64,000 nt of DNA, from assembly GCA_008933995.1 (NCBI GenBank), contig WARS01000012.1, positions 9,349,001-9,413,000 of the forward strand. Direction: 5' to 3'. Below the pieces are notes generated by a model. That model did no database searches, was not told the origin of the DNA, and worked only from the letters and a program-made list of their open reading frames with translations. This DNA comes from Datnioides undecimradiatus. Lineage: Eukaryota > Chordata > Actinopteri > Lobotiformes > Datnioididae. Positions 1 to 10,639 of the stretch are shown one piece after another. Position 1 is the stretch's first letter. Each line of letters begins with the position of its first letter. The position numbers and the translations under genes are program-made.

Positions 1-1122
1 TACCATAACGCAACGGGAGCCGCGTTTGATATCCTCAAGTCAGAGAGCCAGCTGTCTGGAGCCATCTTTGGGGAGGTGGCCATGACCTGCTTGGTCACCA
101 TGGTGGTGCTGCTGGTTGCGGTCAACGGCAAGACGAAAACCCCGCTGGCTCCTTTCCTAGTGGGCTGTACCGTCATCATTAACATCCTGGCAGGGTGAGA
201 TAAAAAGGGTCACGGCCACGATCTTTATTGTGTGCGCGCTCTGTCAAACATTTACACCGCGCTAGACCTGATCGTAGCCAGACGCAGTAAATTGCCCTTT
301 CACTTGCATCAATCCAGGACTGACAGATCCAGCGTCACAGTGCGCACAGTAGTGCAGTGATAAAAGCCCACATTTCAGTTACATTAAAAAAAAAGTTCCA
401 AAATAAAGGTCAGTATCAACAAAATATCACAAACAGCGATATTTATCAAACAAATATTTTAGTTTTTCGGCAAAACATATTTTTTCCAACATTTTTTTTT
501 CACATTTATATTTTTTAATAATTGATTTTCAAATGACATAAAAAAAATATCATTATTTATGTATTTATTTTTAATCAGTGAACCAAGAATTTGTTCTGTG
601 CACTGACAGGGAACTGAAATTTTATTATATTATTTTATTATGCTTTCATATTTGTAGGTTTCAATCTTTTTTTCTGATTCTACTGCTGGAACGGGGTAAC
701 CAACTCAATTTGACTGCAGTTATTCATATGAATTATATTTTAATGACCACATTTTGATGGTGATTTATATTCTTTTAGTTTTAAACATTTTAAAACCTGT
801 GCCTCTAATAATAAACAATAATAATCAAACTGTTTTTATCGCAGGGGTGATGTGTCAGGAACCTGTCTGAACCCCGCCAGGGCTTTCGGTCCGGCTGTTA
901 TGACCAACTACTGGTCCTACCACTGGGTTTACTGGGTGGGACCCATAGGTGGAGGTCTGGTGGCCGCTGCTCTTCTCAGGTAATAGCACCTAGATATAAT
1001 TTGATGTTGGATTAATGAATAAATCAAATGATACGAGTGATAACACCAGTCCCATAACGCCTCCTCTCTGTTCCAGGCTCATTCTCGGCGATGACAAGTT
1101 ACGAGTCGTTATGAAATCATAA
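1..1122 (+). CDS. aqp8: Aquaporin-8, 3' part (last three exons)
   Basis: This is the C-terminal part of an aquaporin-8 water/ammonia/peroxide channel of plasma or inner mitochondrial membranes; the 5' exons lie outside the window. Exons are 1-194 (partial, frame 1), 845-979 and 1077-1122, with GT-AG introns and a TAA stop at 1120-1122. The first exon reads [10 protein letters not shown]... and then a membrane helix ([17 protein letters not shown]). The second exon carries the second aquaporin NPA box in [15 protein letters not shown], followed by the last helix ([16 protein letters not shown]). The short last exon gives a hydrophilic tail ending VVMKS. The gene faces the minus-strand alpha-globin, 362 bp away. 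The NPARAFGP context and its place beside a globin cluster fit aqp8 of the teleost LA locus. Which teleost paralogue (8a or 8b) cannot be told here. Confidence 0.9.
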
Positions 1123-1484
1123 CAGCCTCTGTTGTGAGTTTATTGCCATGCGACAATAAACCTGCAAGCAATGTCCGTCTCCCCACATTTGAAGATACTT
1201 TTGACTTTGTTGCTGTAGCCTGTTTCTCTTTTCTCCCCTGTCAAACTTTGTGATCACTGTATGGATTTTTCAGTACGAAATAAAGACGAAAACATATCGA
1301 CGGTCTCTTCGTTTGTCCCCCCTGCCCATTAAATGCCCTACAGGAGTCACAGAAGACACACATAAAGGCTTGAAATGAAATGAAACAGTACTATCAGTTT
1401 TTGGCGGCATGCAGTTTATTTATTCATTTTCATCATGGGTTAAATGGTCTCGTGGGGCCGACCGCATGCCACTCTGCGGGCAGC
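1123..1484. terminator. Convergent 3' ends of aqp8 and alpha-globin
   Basis: This 362-bp spacer separates two converging genes. On the plus strand AATAAA occurs at 1155-1160 and 1279-1284, which would serve aqp8. On the minus strand AATAAA (TTTATT at 1415-1420 on the plus strand, with an overlapping second copy) would serve the alpha-globin. I see no other gene in the spacer. Confidence 0.7.
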
Positions 1485-2870
1485 TCAGCGGTATCTCTCA
1501 GAGAGAGCCAGAGCCACGTTGGACAGGAATTTATCCAAGGCGACGTGGGCCTCAGGGGTGAAGTCTTTAGGGTGCATGGCAGCGATCACCACGAGAAGGC
1601 AGTGGGACAGGATCTGAAGAAGACAGAGGATATATGTGTATTTCAGATAAATGCTTTACATTGCAAACATATGTCCCAATGGCTTATTTAACTTTGGTGG
1701 AACAAAAGAAGATTTGGTCATTTCGACTTTTCCCCCCTTGTAATTTAAATCTGAGATGCCTGTGTGGTGCAACACAGCCTCAAACCTTCGAATCAGCTTT
1801 GAAAACATAGACATATTTCGGTATCTGAACAAAAATGAGGAAATGAATGCTGTAGTTTAGCAGCACAGATGCGTAATTAATGCGTAAATCAAGTTCCACT
1901 CGTGCGTAAAAGTGCGCACAGGTTTTGAAGGTCAGAACGGGTCCTAATGTCGGTATAATATTAAAGTAACGTAATCTCATCGCATGTCTTATATCACATT
2001 ATTACAATGGGCGTGATGAACCCTGTCTCACCTTGAAGTTGGCCGGGTCGACTCTCAGCTGGAAGGCGTGCTGCTCGCTGAGCTCAAGCATCCCGTTGGA
2101 CAGGTCGTCAATCTTTGCCACAGCCTGACAGACTCCAACCATGATCTTCTTTCCGTGGGCCTTCACGGGGGCTGAGCCGGGTGCCAGATCTGGCCAGTGG
2201 GAGAAGTAGGTCTTGGTTTGCGGATAAACGCTGAGCATCCTGAGGAGGTGGAGAAGGCGTTAAGCGGTGGGCATGTTGGAGAGCTGCGCCAGCCGCGCGT
2301 AAAACAACCCAATAACACGTGGCGCACTAGATCCTGTATAATATCAAGAGTTTATATGTTTTTGCCTCGACTATCAAACGCTAATAAGCACGCTCCAGTG
2401 GCGCAATCGGTCAGCGCGCGGTACTTATAAGACAGTATCCTGCCAAGCAATGCCGAGGTTGTGAGTTCGAGCCTCACCTGGAGCAAATAATTTCGTTTAA
2501 ATAGGAACAGTTAGGGTCCACTTTATTTTTTAAAAGATAATGTTGGACTGAGTTCACTTTGTTGAGCAAGCAACAACAAAGTTAAGCAGCCAGTAACTAA
2601 ACGTTTAAGTTAAACCGTCTGAATTCCTGCATTAGTGCGTCCAAAGGAGACAATATCGCAGGTTGTGACATCAGTGATGAGCACGAACTGACAGGTCAAT
2701 CAAACCAATCGCCGATCCGCATAAAGTCATCATAGAACTGTCTGTAATGTTAACTCAAAACGTTGGTACACTCACCTGCCCAGGGCGTCAGCCCCGATAG
2801 CATCCGCTGACTTGGAGATCTTCCCCCATAGGGCCTTGACGGTGGCCTTGTCTTTATCAGTCAAACTCAT
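1485..2870 (-). CDS. hba: Adult-type haemoglobin alpha chain
   Basis: Alpha subunit of red-cell haemoglobin, which binds haem and oxygen as part of an alpha2beta2 tetramer. On the minus strand the exons are 2776-2870 (95 nt), 2032-2239 (208 nt) and 1485-1613 (129 nt), giving 143 residues. That is the usual length of fish alpha-A chains and uses the two invariant globin intron positions. The start is [17 protein letters not shown], typical of teleost alpha chains. The distal haem histidine lies in VKAHGKK and the proximal one in LSEQHAFQL; the chain ends ALALSERYR. All junctions are GT-AG and the frame is open. Upstream on the minus strand are a TATA-like GAATTTAAG and a CACCC-type box. The beta-globin lies head to head about 3.1 kb away. 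Intron 1 contains an intact tRNA-Ile gene on the opposite strand, which is unusual. The globin identification is firm; the paralogue number is not assigned. Confidence 0.96.
2392..2485 (+). tRNA. tRNA-Ile(UAU) with 20-nt intron, nested in alpha-globin intron 1
   Basis: The 94-nt gene starts GCTCCAG and ends CTGGAGC plus discriminator A, so the acceptor stem is fully paired. The A box is TGGCGCAATCGG and the B box is GTTCGAGCC. The anticodon arm is CGGTA / CTTATAA loop / TGCCG, with anticodon TAT. A 20-nt intron sits one base 3' of the anticodon, the canonical position, and vertebrate tRNA-Ile(UAU) genes are known to carry an intron. CCA is not encoded. A T-run (TTTTTT near 2527) is the nearest strong Pol III terminator. 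It reads the isoleucine codon AUA and is antisense to its globin host. The intron differs from the other copies in its last bases. Confidence 0.93.
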
Positions 2871-2899
2871 GGCTGCTTGGATTTGTTCTCTCTTCGTCC

Positions 2900-2975
2900 A
2901 CCTGAATCGGATGGTGATCTCCGGTTAGTTTGAACTTCTGCTTAAATTCAGTTGGGTCGAGAGTCACACCCACGG
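2900..2975 (-). promoter_or_regulatory. Alpha-globin proximal promoter elements
   Basis: A CACCC sequence at 2967-2971 (KLF1-type site, either orientation works) lies about 100 bp upstream of the alpha-globin ATG. A TATA-like GAATTTAAG (minus strand, 2941-2949) lies about 70 bp upstream. This is the normal spacing for a globin promoter. The transcription start is inferred, not seen. Confidence 0.5.
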
Positions 2976-3838
2976 GAACGGATGCCAAGCCACGTCCCTT
3001 GACGCAGATCGGACCCTTCCTCAACGCCAGATAGAAACGTCAGTGGCCGGATGCCAGGTCGTATCAGCTGCCCACATCGTGGACGTCAGTTGGCAAAAAC
3101 ATGATCACTTGTGCCATGCTCGCTTAGGTGCAATGTGTTTAGAGTCCACACATATGGTCGTATGGCCTGTTGGTGTAGAAGTCCGAGGTGAAGCAGAGTT
3201 TCATCTGAGGTGCAGGAGGGCACCTCAGGTCACAGGAGGCAGGAGCCCAAACTCTCATGTCTGCTGAAACGTCACCTGTTGCTACTATCGAGTGTGTGAC
3301 TGGATGCGCACTCCTCTGCAAACTTGAGCAGAAACACATGAGGAGGACTTAGGAGTTATTATCAATTAGCTGATCTTATACCATAGACTATAGATTAGAC
3401 CATTATAGATAAATATAGATATAGATAAATTATAGATTATAAACCAAACATACTGCACAGCCACACACTGAGACATAATTACCCATTTCACTCCAGGGAA
3501 GTGAGGGAAACACGTGACTTTTTTTGTTCCTGTGGCCTGAAATTCAAGTTTAAGTCACTTTAAGAACAACACAGATCGAAATGCAACATTTTCATAAACT
3601 AATCTATATTTTCAAATGTTCTAAACACTTCTACAAACATATATTGTTTATCTGCAGGCTCAATATGTTTACACTTGAGATCCCTGTCTCTAAGGTGCAA
3701 GTTGCTCAGTTAGTTTGGTTTGTTTATTATTAACAAACCAACTTCCTCGTTAGCTGAACTCGGGCCTGTGGAAGAAAGCTGGTTTGGATTCACGCTCATA
3801 GCGATTTTTACACTAAACCGACACAATTAAAGCAAAAG

Positions 3839-4565
3839 GTGCCGTTTTTATTTCATTTTTTTTTAACACATTTGATTGTTTTTAGACATACAAAATACAA
3901 AAACAATTTCCCCCACGCCGACCCATCAGACAGCACATGCCAGAGTTACAGACAAACGGAAAAAAACGAAAAAAAACAACCCCACAACAAAAAACCCACC
4001 AGTCATCAGCATCCCATTATACTCCGTGTCTCACAATTTGCGGGTTGCAAGGGGAAGCCTTCTTCCATTCAGAAAAGTGTCTAGATTTTTCAGATCTGCG
4101 GGGATATAACCTAAGAAGGGTGTCCAAACTTTTAAAAATAATTCGTCCTTACCTTTTACAACAGCTTGTAACATTTCATGAGGGAGGATATTAAAGATCT
4201 CCCTGTACCAAAAGGGTAACACTAGGTGGAAGAGTTCTGATCCAGTTTTGCGGTATGCGCTTTCGAGCAATTAGAAGGAGTTTTTCAAGGAGCTTATAAT
4301 GTAATGCGGTGAGATGTAAGTCTGTACAGGGAAGGCCCAGGAGGAAAAGAAGTGAGTAAAATGCTGCTATAAAAGGTTTTCTGTTCTTGCACTTTAGAAG
4401 AAAACTCTCAACCTCACTGTAAGAGATGTTAGTAAAGAAAGAGGTGGTCTGTGAAGACACAAAATGCCTAATCTGTAAATACCCCCCAAAAATGGTGCTT
4501 GGGAGTATTGAAGGTCTCCTGTAACTGCTGGAAGGACAGTAAGGTATTATCTCTAAATAACTCAC
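3839..4565 (-). repeat. L1-like LINE, 3' fragment of ORF2
   Basis: Two minus-strand open stretches (4565-4191 and 4270-4031), in different frames, together resemble the C-terminal end of L1/Tx1-type ORF2. The first contains IFGGYLQIRHFVSSQ, the conserved block after the reverse transcriptase. The second contains LPFWYREIFNILPHEM...VWTPFLGYIP, which matches the cysteine-poor tail of such proteins. A frameshift and the loss of everything upstream show a dead 5'-truncated copy. The minus-strand 3' end is A-rich (T-rich at 3840-3865 on the plus strand). It lies between the divergent alpha and beta genes, so it arrived after that pair formed. The family is judged from memory of protein motifs; the subfamily is not assigned. 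Confidence 0.6.
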
Positions 4566-5010
4566 CGAATAAATGAATTCCCATGTCCCCCCAAGAGAGG
4601 AACGTGGGAGAGAGGAACGTGGGTTATTTCAGTTTTAATCCGCACGATTTTGTGAACATTATGTCACTGAACGAACCAGAATATATGGCTCATTTAAATA
4701 TGGTGATCAGAGGAAATCAGATACATGCATATTCTGCATTTTGATTTAGGAAAAACCCAAAATTAGGAGCTGAAATAGATTTGCCCCGCGCGCGTCGGAT
4801 TAAACATTTCGTGCAAACGAATAATTCCGGTCTTATCGCGCTGCAGCTGTTAAAACCCCGCAGGATTTATCAGTGATTGAATTTCTTTTTTTAATTCAGC
4901 ATTTTTTGGCTCCGGCCATACATTTATTTCCTATCAATGGGAGGAAATAACTCAGAACCTTTATCACCGGCCTCAAGTATTTTCTTAATCAAAACATATG
5001 TGGATTTTGG

Positions 5011-5085
5011 CAGCTGGCGTGTGGGTGGGGAGGGGGCGCTGCTGGAGATAACGCCAGTGTGGCTCTGGAGATAACACTCTGCCAT
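5011..5085. promoter_or_regulatory. Candidate erythroid enhancer: CACCC-type box plus paired GATA sites
   Basis: An E-box CAGCTG at 5011 is followed by a G-rich run that reads as CCCCACCC on the other strand (about 5022-5030). Then come two identical CTGGAGATAA decamers (GATA cores 5046-5051 and 5069-5074) spaced 23 bp apart. GATA1 plus KLF1-type plus E-box is the classical composition of globin enhancers. It lies between the head-to-head alpha and beta genes, about 0.9 kb upstream of beta. Function is inferred from composition only. Confidence 0.4.
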
Positions 5086-5434
5086 GAAACGCTGTCAGAC
5101 CGGCAAAGTCAGAATCATGCGAAATCATGTTTGTGAAAATATAATAATAATTCTATGTGCTAATCGGCTTTTTCTAAATCAATATCGTTTCTTTTATTGT
5201 AAGAAATAGAAATTTGGTGTTTTTGACTTCAGTAAATGATGCTTTCTCTAAAATACCAACAAGGCAACACATTAAAAAAACTCAACAAGTAGCTCAGAGT
5301 TCTGTCATGATGTGTGGCAAACCATTCCGATCCTGCAGGTGAAATTAGGTTTAGCTAGCGCTGGAAAAAGTCTGGCACAAAGTCTGAAACTTTGCAAAAG
5401 TACTGTTTTTGTTTGTTTGTTCATTTGTTTATTT

Positions 5435-5496
5435 AAAGTGAAAGGTGCATTTTACTCTGATTATTAAAGTGAAAGGTGTATTTTACTCTGATAATT
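5435..5496. repeat. Tandem duplication, 31 bp x 2
   Basis: Two adjacent copies of a 31-bp unit beginning AAAGTGAAAGGTG differ by two bases. It lies about 460 bp upstream of the beta-globin ATG. No known role. Confidence 0.8.
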
Positions 5497-5779
5497 AAAT
5501 GCATGTGTGTGGGACAAGGATCCACTTAAAACAGGACAAGAAAGGACGGAGAGCGTGTCAAACTTGCATATGGCTGCAACAACTCAGCCCAAGGTTTGCC
5601 AACGCATTTTAAATGAAATCGAGAAACGTGCGAACTGTTTTTAACTTAAAGTTTTTTAAAGTTTAGCCCGAGAACATCGTGACATGTTTTAACTATTTGT
5701 GAAACGTTGGTGTGAGATCTTTTCTGCAAATCTGTCGCTTAATGTTATTCAAACAATATCAAAAATCTTCCAGAAAGTT

Positions 5780-5960
5780 CTGGAAGAGCCTGCGGTTTTA
5801 TCTCAAACTCCTCATCTCCAGCCTATCACTGTTTCACAGCTGACCTCCCCTTTAGGGCGGGGGGAGCTTTGATATGTTTAAATAGACAGGGGTCGAGCTG
5901 AAACACCATTCAGCCTTTTCCTTTAAGCCTGAACCAAAACAAAAATCAACAAGAGCCGCC
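5780..5960 (+). promoter_or_regulatory. Beta-globin promoter and 5' UTR
   Basis: Within 180 bp of the ATG there are GATA sites (TTTATCTC near 5786, CCTATCAC near 5822), a G/C run AGGGCGGGGGG near 5855 suited to KLF/Sp factors, and a TATA-like TTTAAATA at 5877-5884. The start codon sits in a strong Kozak context (GCCGCCATGG). The 5' UTR is about 50 nt if transcription starts about 30 bp after the TATA-like box (inference). Confidence 0.6.
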
Positions 5961-6768
5961 ATGGTTGAGTGGACTGAGCAGGAGCGCAGCATCATCACCG
6001 GCATCTTTGCCAGCCTGGACTACGAGGACATCGGCCCCAAGGCTCTGTGCAGGTACGGAAAACACACCTCCTGAAACACAAGCGCTAAGTATTATGCTGA
6101 AATATGATTAGACAGTTTCTGGAACCTCCAGAAGAAACCCTTCTGGCCTCTACTGGTCTTATTCCAGGCTGAACTGTTGCCAAACTCCTGTTCTCCCCCC
6201 TGCAGGTGTCTGATCGTTTACCCCTGGACTCAGAGGTACTTCGGCGCCTTCGGAAACCTCTACAATGCAGAGGCCATCAAGAGCAACCCGAACATCGCAG
6301 CCCACGGCATCACGGTGCTGCACGGTCTGGACAGGGCTGTGAAGAACATGGACAACATCAAGGCCACCTACGCCGAGCTGAGCGTCCTGCACTCCGAGAA
6401 GCTGCACGTCGACCCCGACAACTTCAAAGTAAAGTTTCAGCCACTCAAAAAGCGCACTATCTATCGCGTCAGAGCCGCGTCACACACAAGCGAGTTCACG
6501 AATCTGATATTGAAGAACCTCACAGAAATTCAGGGACATAAAATCGATATGTTAACTTCAAAATGCACGAAAACGCAACGAAATGACACAGAACAGATGC
6601 AAACAAAAGCGTTAACATAATACCTCTTCTCTTGTACAGCTGCTCTCTGACTGCCTGACCATCGTCATCGCCGCCAAGCTTGGAAGTGCCTTCACACCAG
6701 AGACGCAGGCTGCCTGGCAGAAGTTCTTGGCCGTGGTGGTGTCAGCTCTGGGAAGGCAGTACCACTAA
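5961..6768 (+). CDS. hbb: Haemoglobin beta chain
   Basis: Beta subunit of haemoglobin, partner of the alpha chains in this cluster. Exons are 5961-6052 (92 nt), 6206-6428 (223 nt) and 6640-6768 (129 nt). These are exactly the canonical vertebrate beta-globin exon sizes and give 147 residues. It starts [16 protein letters not shown], as teleost beta chains do, and contains the near-universal YPWTQRYFG motif. The distal histidine is in NIAAHGITV and the proximal one in LSVLHSEKL, with serine at the F9 position just after it. The chain ends GRQYH, keeping the C-terminal histidine. Serine F9 and histidine HC3 are the residues linked in older literature to the Root effect, the strong pH sensitivity used to fill swim bladder and eye. 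The introns are short (153 and 211 bp). Orientation is opposite to both alpha genes. No defect seen. Confidence 0.97.
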
Positions 6769-6847
6769 ACACAGCCGCTTGCGCACCCGGACACCCGAAG
6801 GAGCCCCAACGTCCGTTAACATGTGTTACGTGTCTCCTTAATTAACA

Positions 6848-6853
6848 AATAAA
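6848..6853 (+). terminator. Beta-globin polyadenylation signal
   Basis: AATAAA lies 80 bp after the beta-globin stop codon, a normal 3' UTR length for a globin. Confidence 0.75.
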
Positions 6854-8062
6854 AAGCCCACTGAAGCAAAGTTTATGAGTTGTCCCCTTTTTTTTCTTCT
6901 TTTATTTGTGCGTAATTACGCATTGCCATTTTACCACACCGAGATCTGGTGCGGATTAAGGAGGGAACAAAAGCAAAATTACAGACCCCGATGAGAAAAT
7001 CCCAAAATATAAAGTCGATATTATTCAAATAAACCCATAAATGGAGTTAATAACAACCTATAACAACTTTACAGTGACCTATAAAACTTTATTTGAATGT
7101 GGCACTACTGGATTTCTGCAAATCTGCTGACCTTACTGTCGTTGTTCTGCAGCTTAGAGGATTTAAATGCACTGTAGTTTACACTGTTTGCCTTTATGAC
7201 ATGACACATTATCGGTCAGTGTCAGAGTCAGGGTCTGAGGAGCAGGGTATGCGGTGAGGCACCAGCTGGTAGAAAGTCGTGATGCATTTAGAGACGGTTC
7301 CAAACCCTGGGTAAGATTACCATTGTTTTATTATGTGAGCTGGATTCAAAGTGTAACTGCTACACCGCGGTAATAAAAACACACACAGAGCTGTTACGTA
7401 TTTAACAATTTAGAGTCACGTAAAGGCATCCAATCTTCTCTCAGGTAAGGCAGCCAACATGGCACTGCATCGCGTTTTATCTAGAGCACCAAATAGAGCA
7501 CTGCATCGCGATTTCTCCGCTGGAGGGGGACATCTGAGCTCACTTTATCACGTTTTATATACTATAGAAGCATCCAAGAGGTATTTTTGCTGCGTTTCCT
7601 TAAAAACCAAGACCCCCGCAGTAGAAATTACATGTTGCGTTTGGTATCTGCCCGGAAAATGCGTGAAAAATACACAGATTAATCGTATTTAATCGATCAC
7701 AGTAGATAAAATATATTTACTAGAAACAAAGAGAAATAATCAGGTTGAAGAGACCGCCTTGTTTTCGGTGTCTGCTGAGGACTCGTTGGACTTCAGTCTC
7801 GGCAGTCTTGGCTTTTCCGTGTAACGCCTGAACTCATCACGCACTCAGACTATCTCACAGCGCGGTACAAACCAGATAAGAGCTCGAGCCCTGACGGTGC
7901 CTCAGCTTGAAGTGTGAACTTCAAAGCCGCGCAAGGACACCTGACAGAAATAAAGCGTCCTCATTTCAGTGTCACCAAGTCCGCCGGGCACAGGACCCAG
8001 CACGGACAATCAGAAATATACTTTTCATCTGAAAAGTAGCTCGAAGACTGATACAGCTTCGG
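6854..8062. other. Intergenic, no gene seen
   Basis: No exon or RNA gene is recognised in this stretch. An AGATAAG GATA-type site occurs near 7873, close to a GC-richer patch (7800-8000). The longest open frame (7459-7692) shows no family resemblance. Confidence 0.5.
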
Positions 8063-8492
8063 TCAGTGGTGAGGTCAATACTCAGATCCTTTACTTAAGT
8101 AGAAGCAGCCTAAAGATGTTTCAAAAGTAAAACCCTGCATTCAGAGTCTTCAGTAAAAGTAGAGAAGTATTCTCACAGGATCATATTGTTATAGAACATG
8201 TGGTCTTATTACTAGCAAATACATGTTATTTTGAAACAGTAGTTAATTTATGTCAAGCTAATTTAATAGTTTTGCACGTGACCGGGTAGATTACAGTACT
8301 GCATACTGTAAGTAAATGGTGTGTTTTTACATGTAAGAAGTAAATAAGCTGCCAGACAAATGGATTAGAGTTAAAAGTACAACAGTTCCCTCAGAAATCA
8401 GGTGGAGTACAAATATAAAGAGACAGAATGGAAACAGGTAAAATACAATGCTTGTACGATATTTGAGTAAATGTACTTATTTTCCAGGTGAA
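8063..8492. repeat. hAT-like non-autonomous DNA transposon (MITE)
   Basis: It begins CAGTGGTGAGGTCAATACTC, continues with ACTTAAGTAGAAGCAG and AAAAGTAGAGAAG, and ends with TGAGTAAATGTACTTATTTTCC. This is the layout of a very common fish repeat whose ends read CAGTGGTG... and whose interior is full of AAGTA/TACTT words. There is no coding capacity. The family is assigned from memory of consensus-like words; exact ends and target duplications were not confirmed. Confidence 0.55.
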
Positions 8493-9969
8493 AGGATGAA
8501 CCCCCTCAGATGTAATACCAAGGCCCCACCCAGTCAAAACCCGCCTCCACTGATCCCAGATGTGACTTTTTATTTTAAATTCATCTCTCTGGTCAGATTG
8601 TGTAGCTGTGCTCCAGAAACACTGCAGCTGCTCGTTGAATCCTGCAGGGGGCTCCATATGTGCGTCTTTAAATAATATGTATTATAAAGACGCTAGGACT
8701 CTATGAATCTGAATCTAAGTAATATAGACCTGCTAAATCACAGTACAGGAGTTTGTATTTGATACAATGGTTTACAAACGTCATGTGAGAATGTAATATT
8801 CATTTGGATAATCCTGACATAACGTCTACTGATCCTGGTTTGTTGATCTAAGACTAGGAAGAAAATTCCTAAATTATGTCCTGAGGGCATCAGCCACTGT
8901 TCACTTCAGCACCACAGACGGCTCCGCATTTTAATATGGGTGTATTCTGACAGTAGGATGAGCTCCATGTTCCCAAGCAATGGCTCCTTTCAGCACCAGA
9001 GACAGTTCCCATGTAGTGCTAAGACATTAAACAAACTGTCGGGAACGTTGGAAAGTCATTAAATAGGCTATCACACCTACAGAGGTATGTGGCTCATGTC
9101 AAGACTGGCAGAAAGTCACAAATAAAGGGTTTACGCCTTCAGATTTTTTTTGAACCATTTTATTTTTTAATTTCACAACATTAAAGACAATATGGTATTT
9201 AACAGTGACTTAAAATGTAAACATGAGTAAAATCTTTAAGCTTAACTGGAATAAAATGGTATAATGCAATTACATTTGTAAATAAGGAGGGGCAAAATAA
9301 CATAAGGCTAAATCAACACTTTTTCTATTTGATATGCTCCTCTTTAAAAAGGTTAATGGCAAATTAAGTCCTTTGTTTGTTTGACAGCTCAGCTCAGAGG
9401 GTGAAGCAGTCAGCCACAATGGACAGAGGCAGCCCTGAAGCAAAGGAACCAACAACATAGGGTGACAGCAGAGGAGGATGCAAAGTGAGTTCAGTGAGAA
9501 CAAATAAAGCAGTTGGTTTCTTGATAAAACACTTACTGTCCAATGGTGCTCTTGCTCTGCACACCTACAGTCTTGAACCATTTTACGCCTTTCCCCTCCC
9601 ATTAAATGAATTAGTCTTGTAATGCAGGCACAGAGATAAACTTGTTTCTCTATCGTTCAGCAACTCGTCTCTTCCTCTTGTTCTTATTGGTAACAAGCCC
9701 ATTAGTTTAAGTAAAATTCAGTAACAAAATTGTGAGCCTCAACACCACTAGCACTGCATTTACAGAAATACATATATGGTTTCACATCCAAGAAAATCAC
9801 ACAACAATCCACAAACATCCAAAACCAAACCACCAAAACTAATATATTTTAAAGAAATAAACAAAATCCTAAACTTCACACCCCAGAACACATCTAAGTT
9901 GAGTGCAGATGCAGAAGGGTTACCGCTTTAGTTCAGTTTTCTGTTTCTACTTTCATACTCCTTTTTGTC
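8493..9969. other. Intergenic, AT-rich, no gene seen
   Basis: No exon, RNA gene or clear repeat is recognised here. The open frame on the minus strand at 9270-9602 has no recognisable domain and is probably chance. Confidence 0.45.
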
Positions 9970-10135
9970 ATCAGGGATCTTCTTGAACTGCACTTAGTCT
10001 GGCCCCTCACCTAGGACCAGTTTGCCTTGGGAGACCCTACCAGGGGCCAATTGCTCGCGTCAACATAGCTCCTAGGGTCATTAGGGCACTCAAACTCCTC
10101 CACCACGATAAGGTGGCAGTTCATGGAGGAGACCT
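9970..10135. repeat. Common teleost interspersed repeat (unclassified)
   Basis: The stretch includes CTGGCCCCTCACCTAGGACC, GGGAGACCCTACCAGGGGCC, AACATAGCTCCTAGGGTCAT and CCTCCACCACGATAAGGTGG. These are words of a high-copy repeat that I recall from many fish genomes. I cannot give its transposon class. No coding potential is claimed. Confidence 0.5.
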
Positions 10136-10494
10136 AAAATATTGCTTTAAACTAAATGAAAGACCTAAATAGCTGGGTAGACAAAAAGAATGTTAAACTA
10201 GTAAAAAGACTGATAAAATAATGAAGCACAACAGGGTACTGCCAGAAAAAAAAACCCCAATATTGACCCAACTCTTACTTGAAAGGATTTTAATGCTACA
10301 TTCACGAAACAATTGAAAGATGACTTTTAATCTTAATCAATTCCCCTGGGTGCAAGTAGACTACTGAAGCTTCTGTTCTGTTTGTTTTTACAAACATTTT
10401 TGTAATTCCTGTCGCTAGTTCACTCTCTGTTCTAATGAATTAAATTTTGTCTGTATTAGATACAGAGCAGGTCTAGACCAAACTCGATATTAAT

Positions 10495-10630
10495 TACACC
10501 CAACAGATCCCACCTGGGGCAAACACGTGGCGACGGTGGCAAGGAAAAACTCCTTTTAACAGGTAGAAACCTTGAGCAGAGCCTGGCTCCAGGTGGGCGG
10601 CCATCTGCCTTGACCGGTTGGGGGGGGAAA
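10495..10630. repeat. Second common teleost interspersed repeat (unclassified)
   Basis: Contains GGCAAGGAAAAACTCCTTTT, AACAGGTAGAAACCTTGAGC and GCGGCCATCTGCCTTGACCG followed by a G-run. These match from memory a repeat widespread in teleosts. It directly precedes the degenerate tandem array and may be its source or border. Confidence 0.5.
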
Positions 10631-10639
10631 GAGAAAGAG

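Noticed and set aside
6159-6407. Minus-strand frame over beta-globin exon 2
   Set aside because: Shadow of the real plus-strand beta-globin exon.
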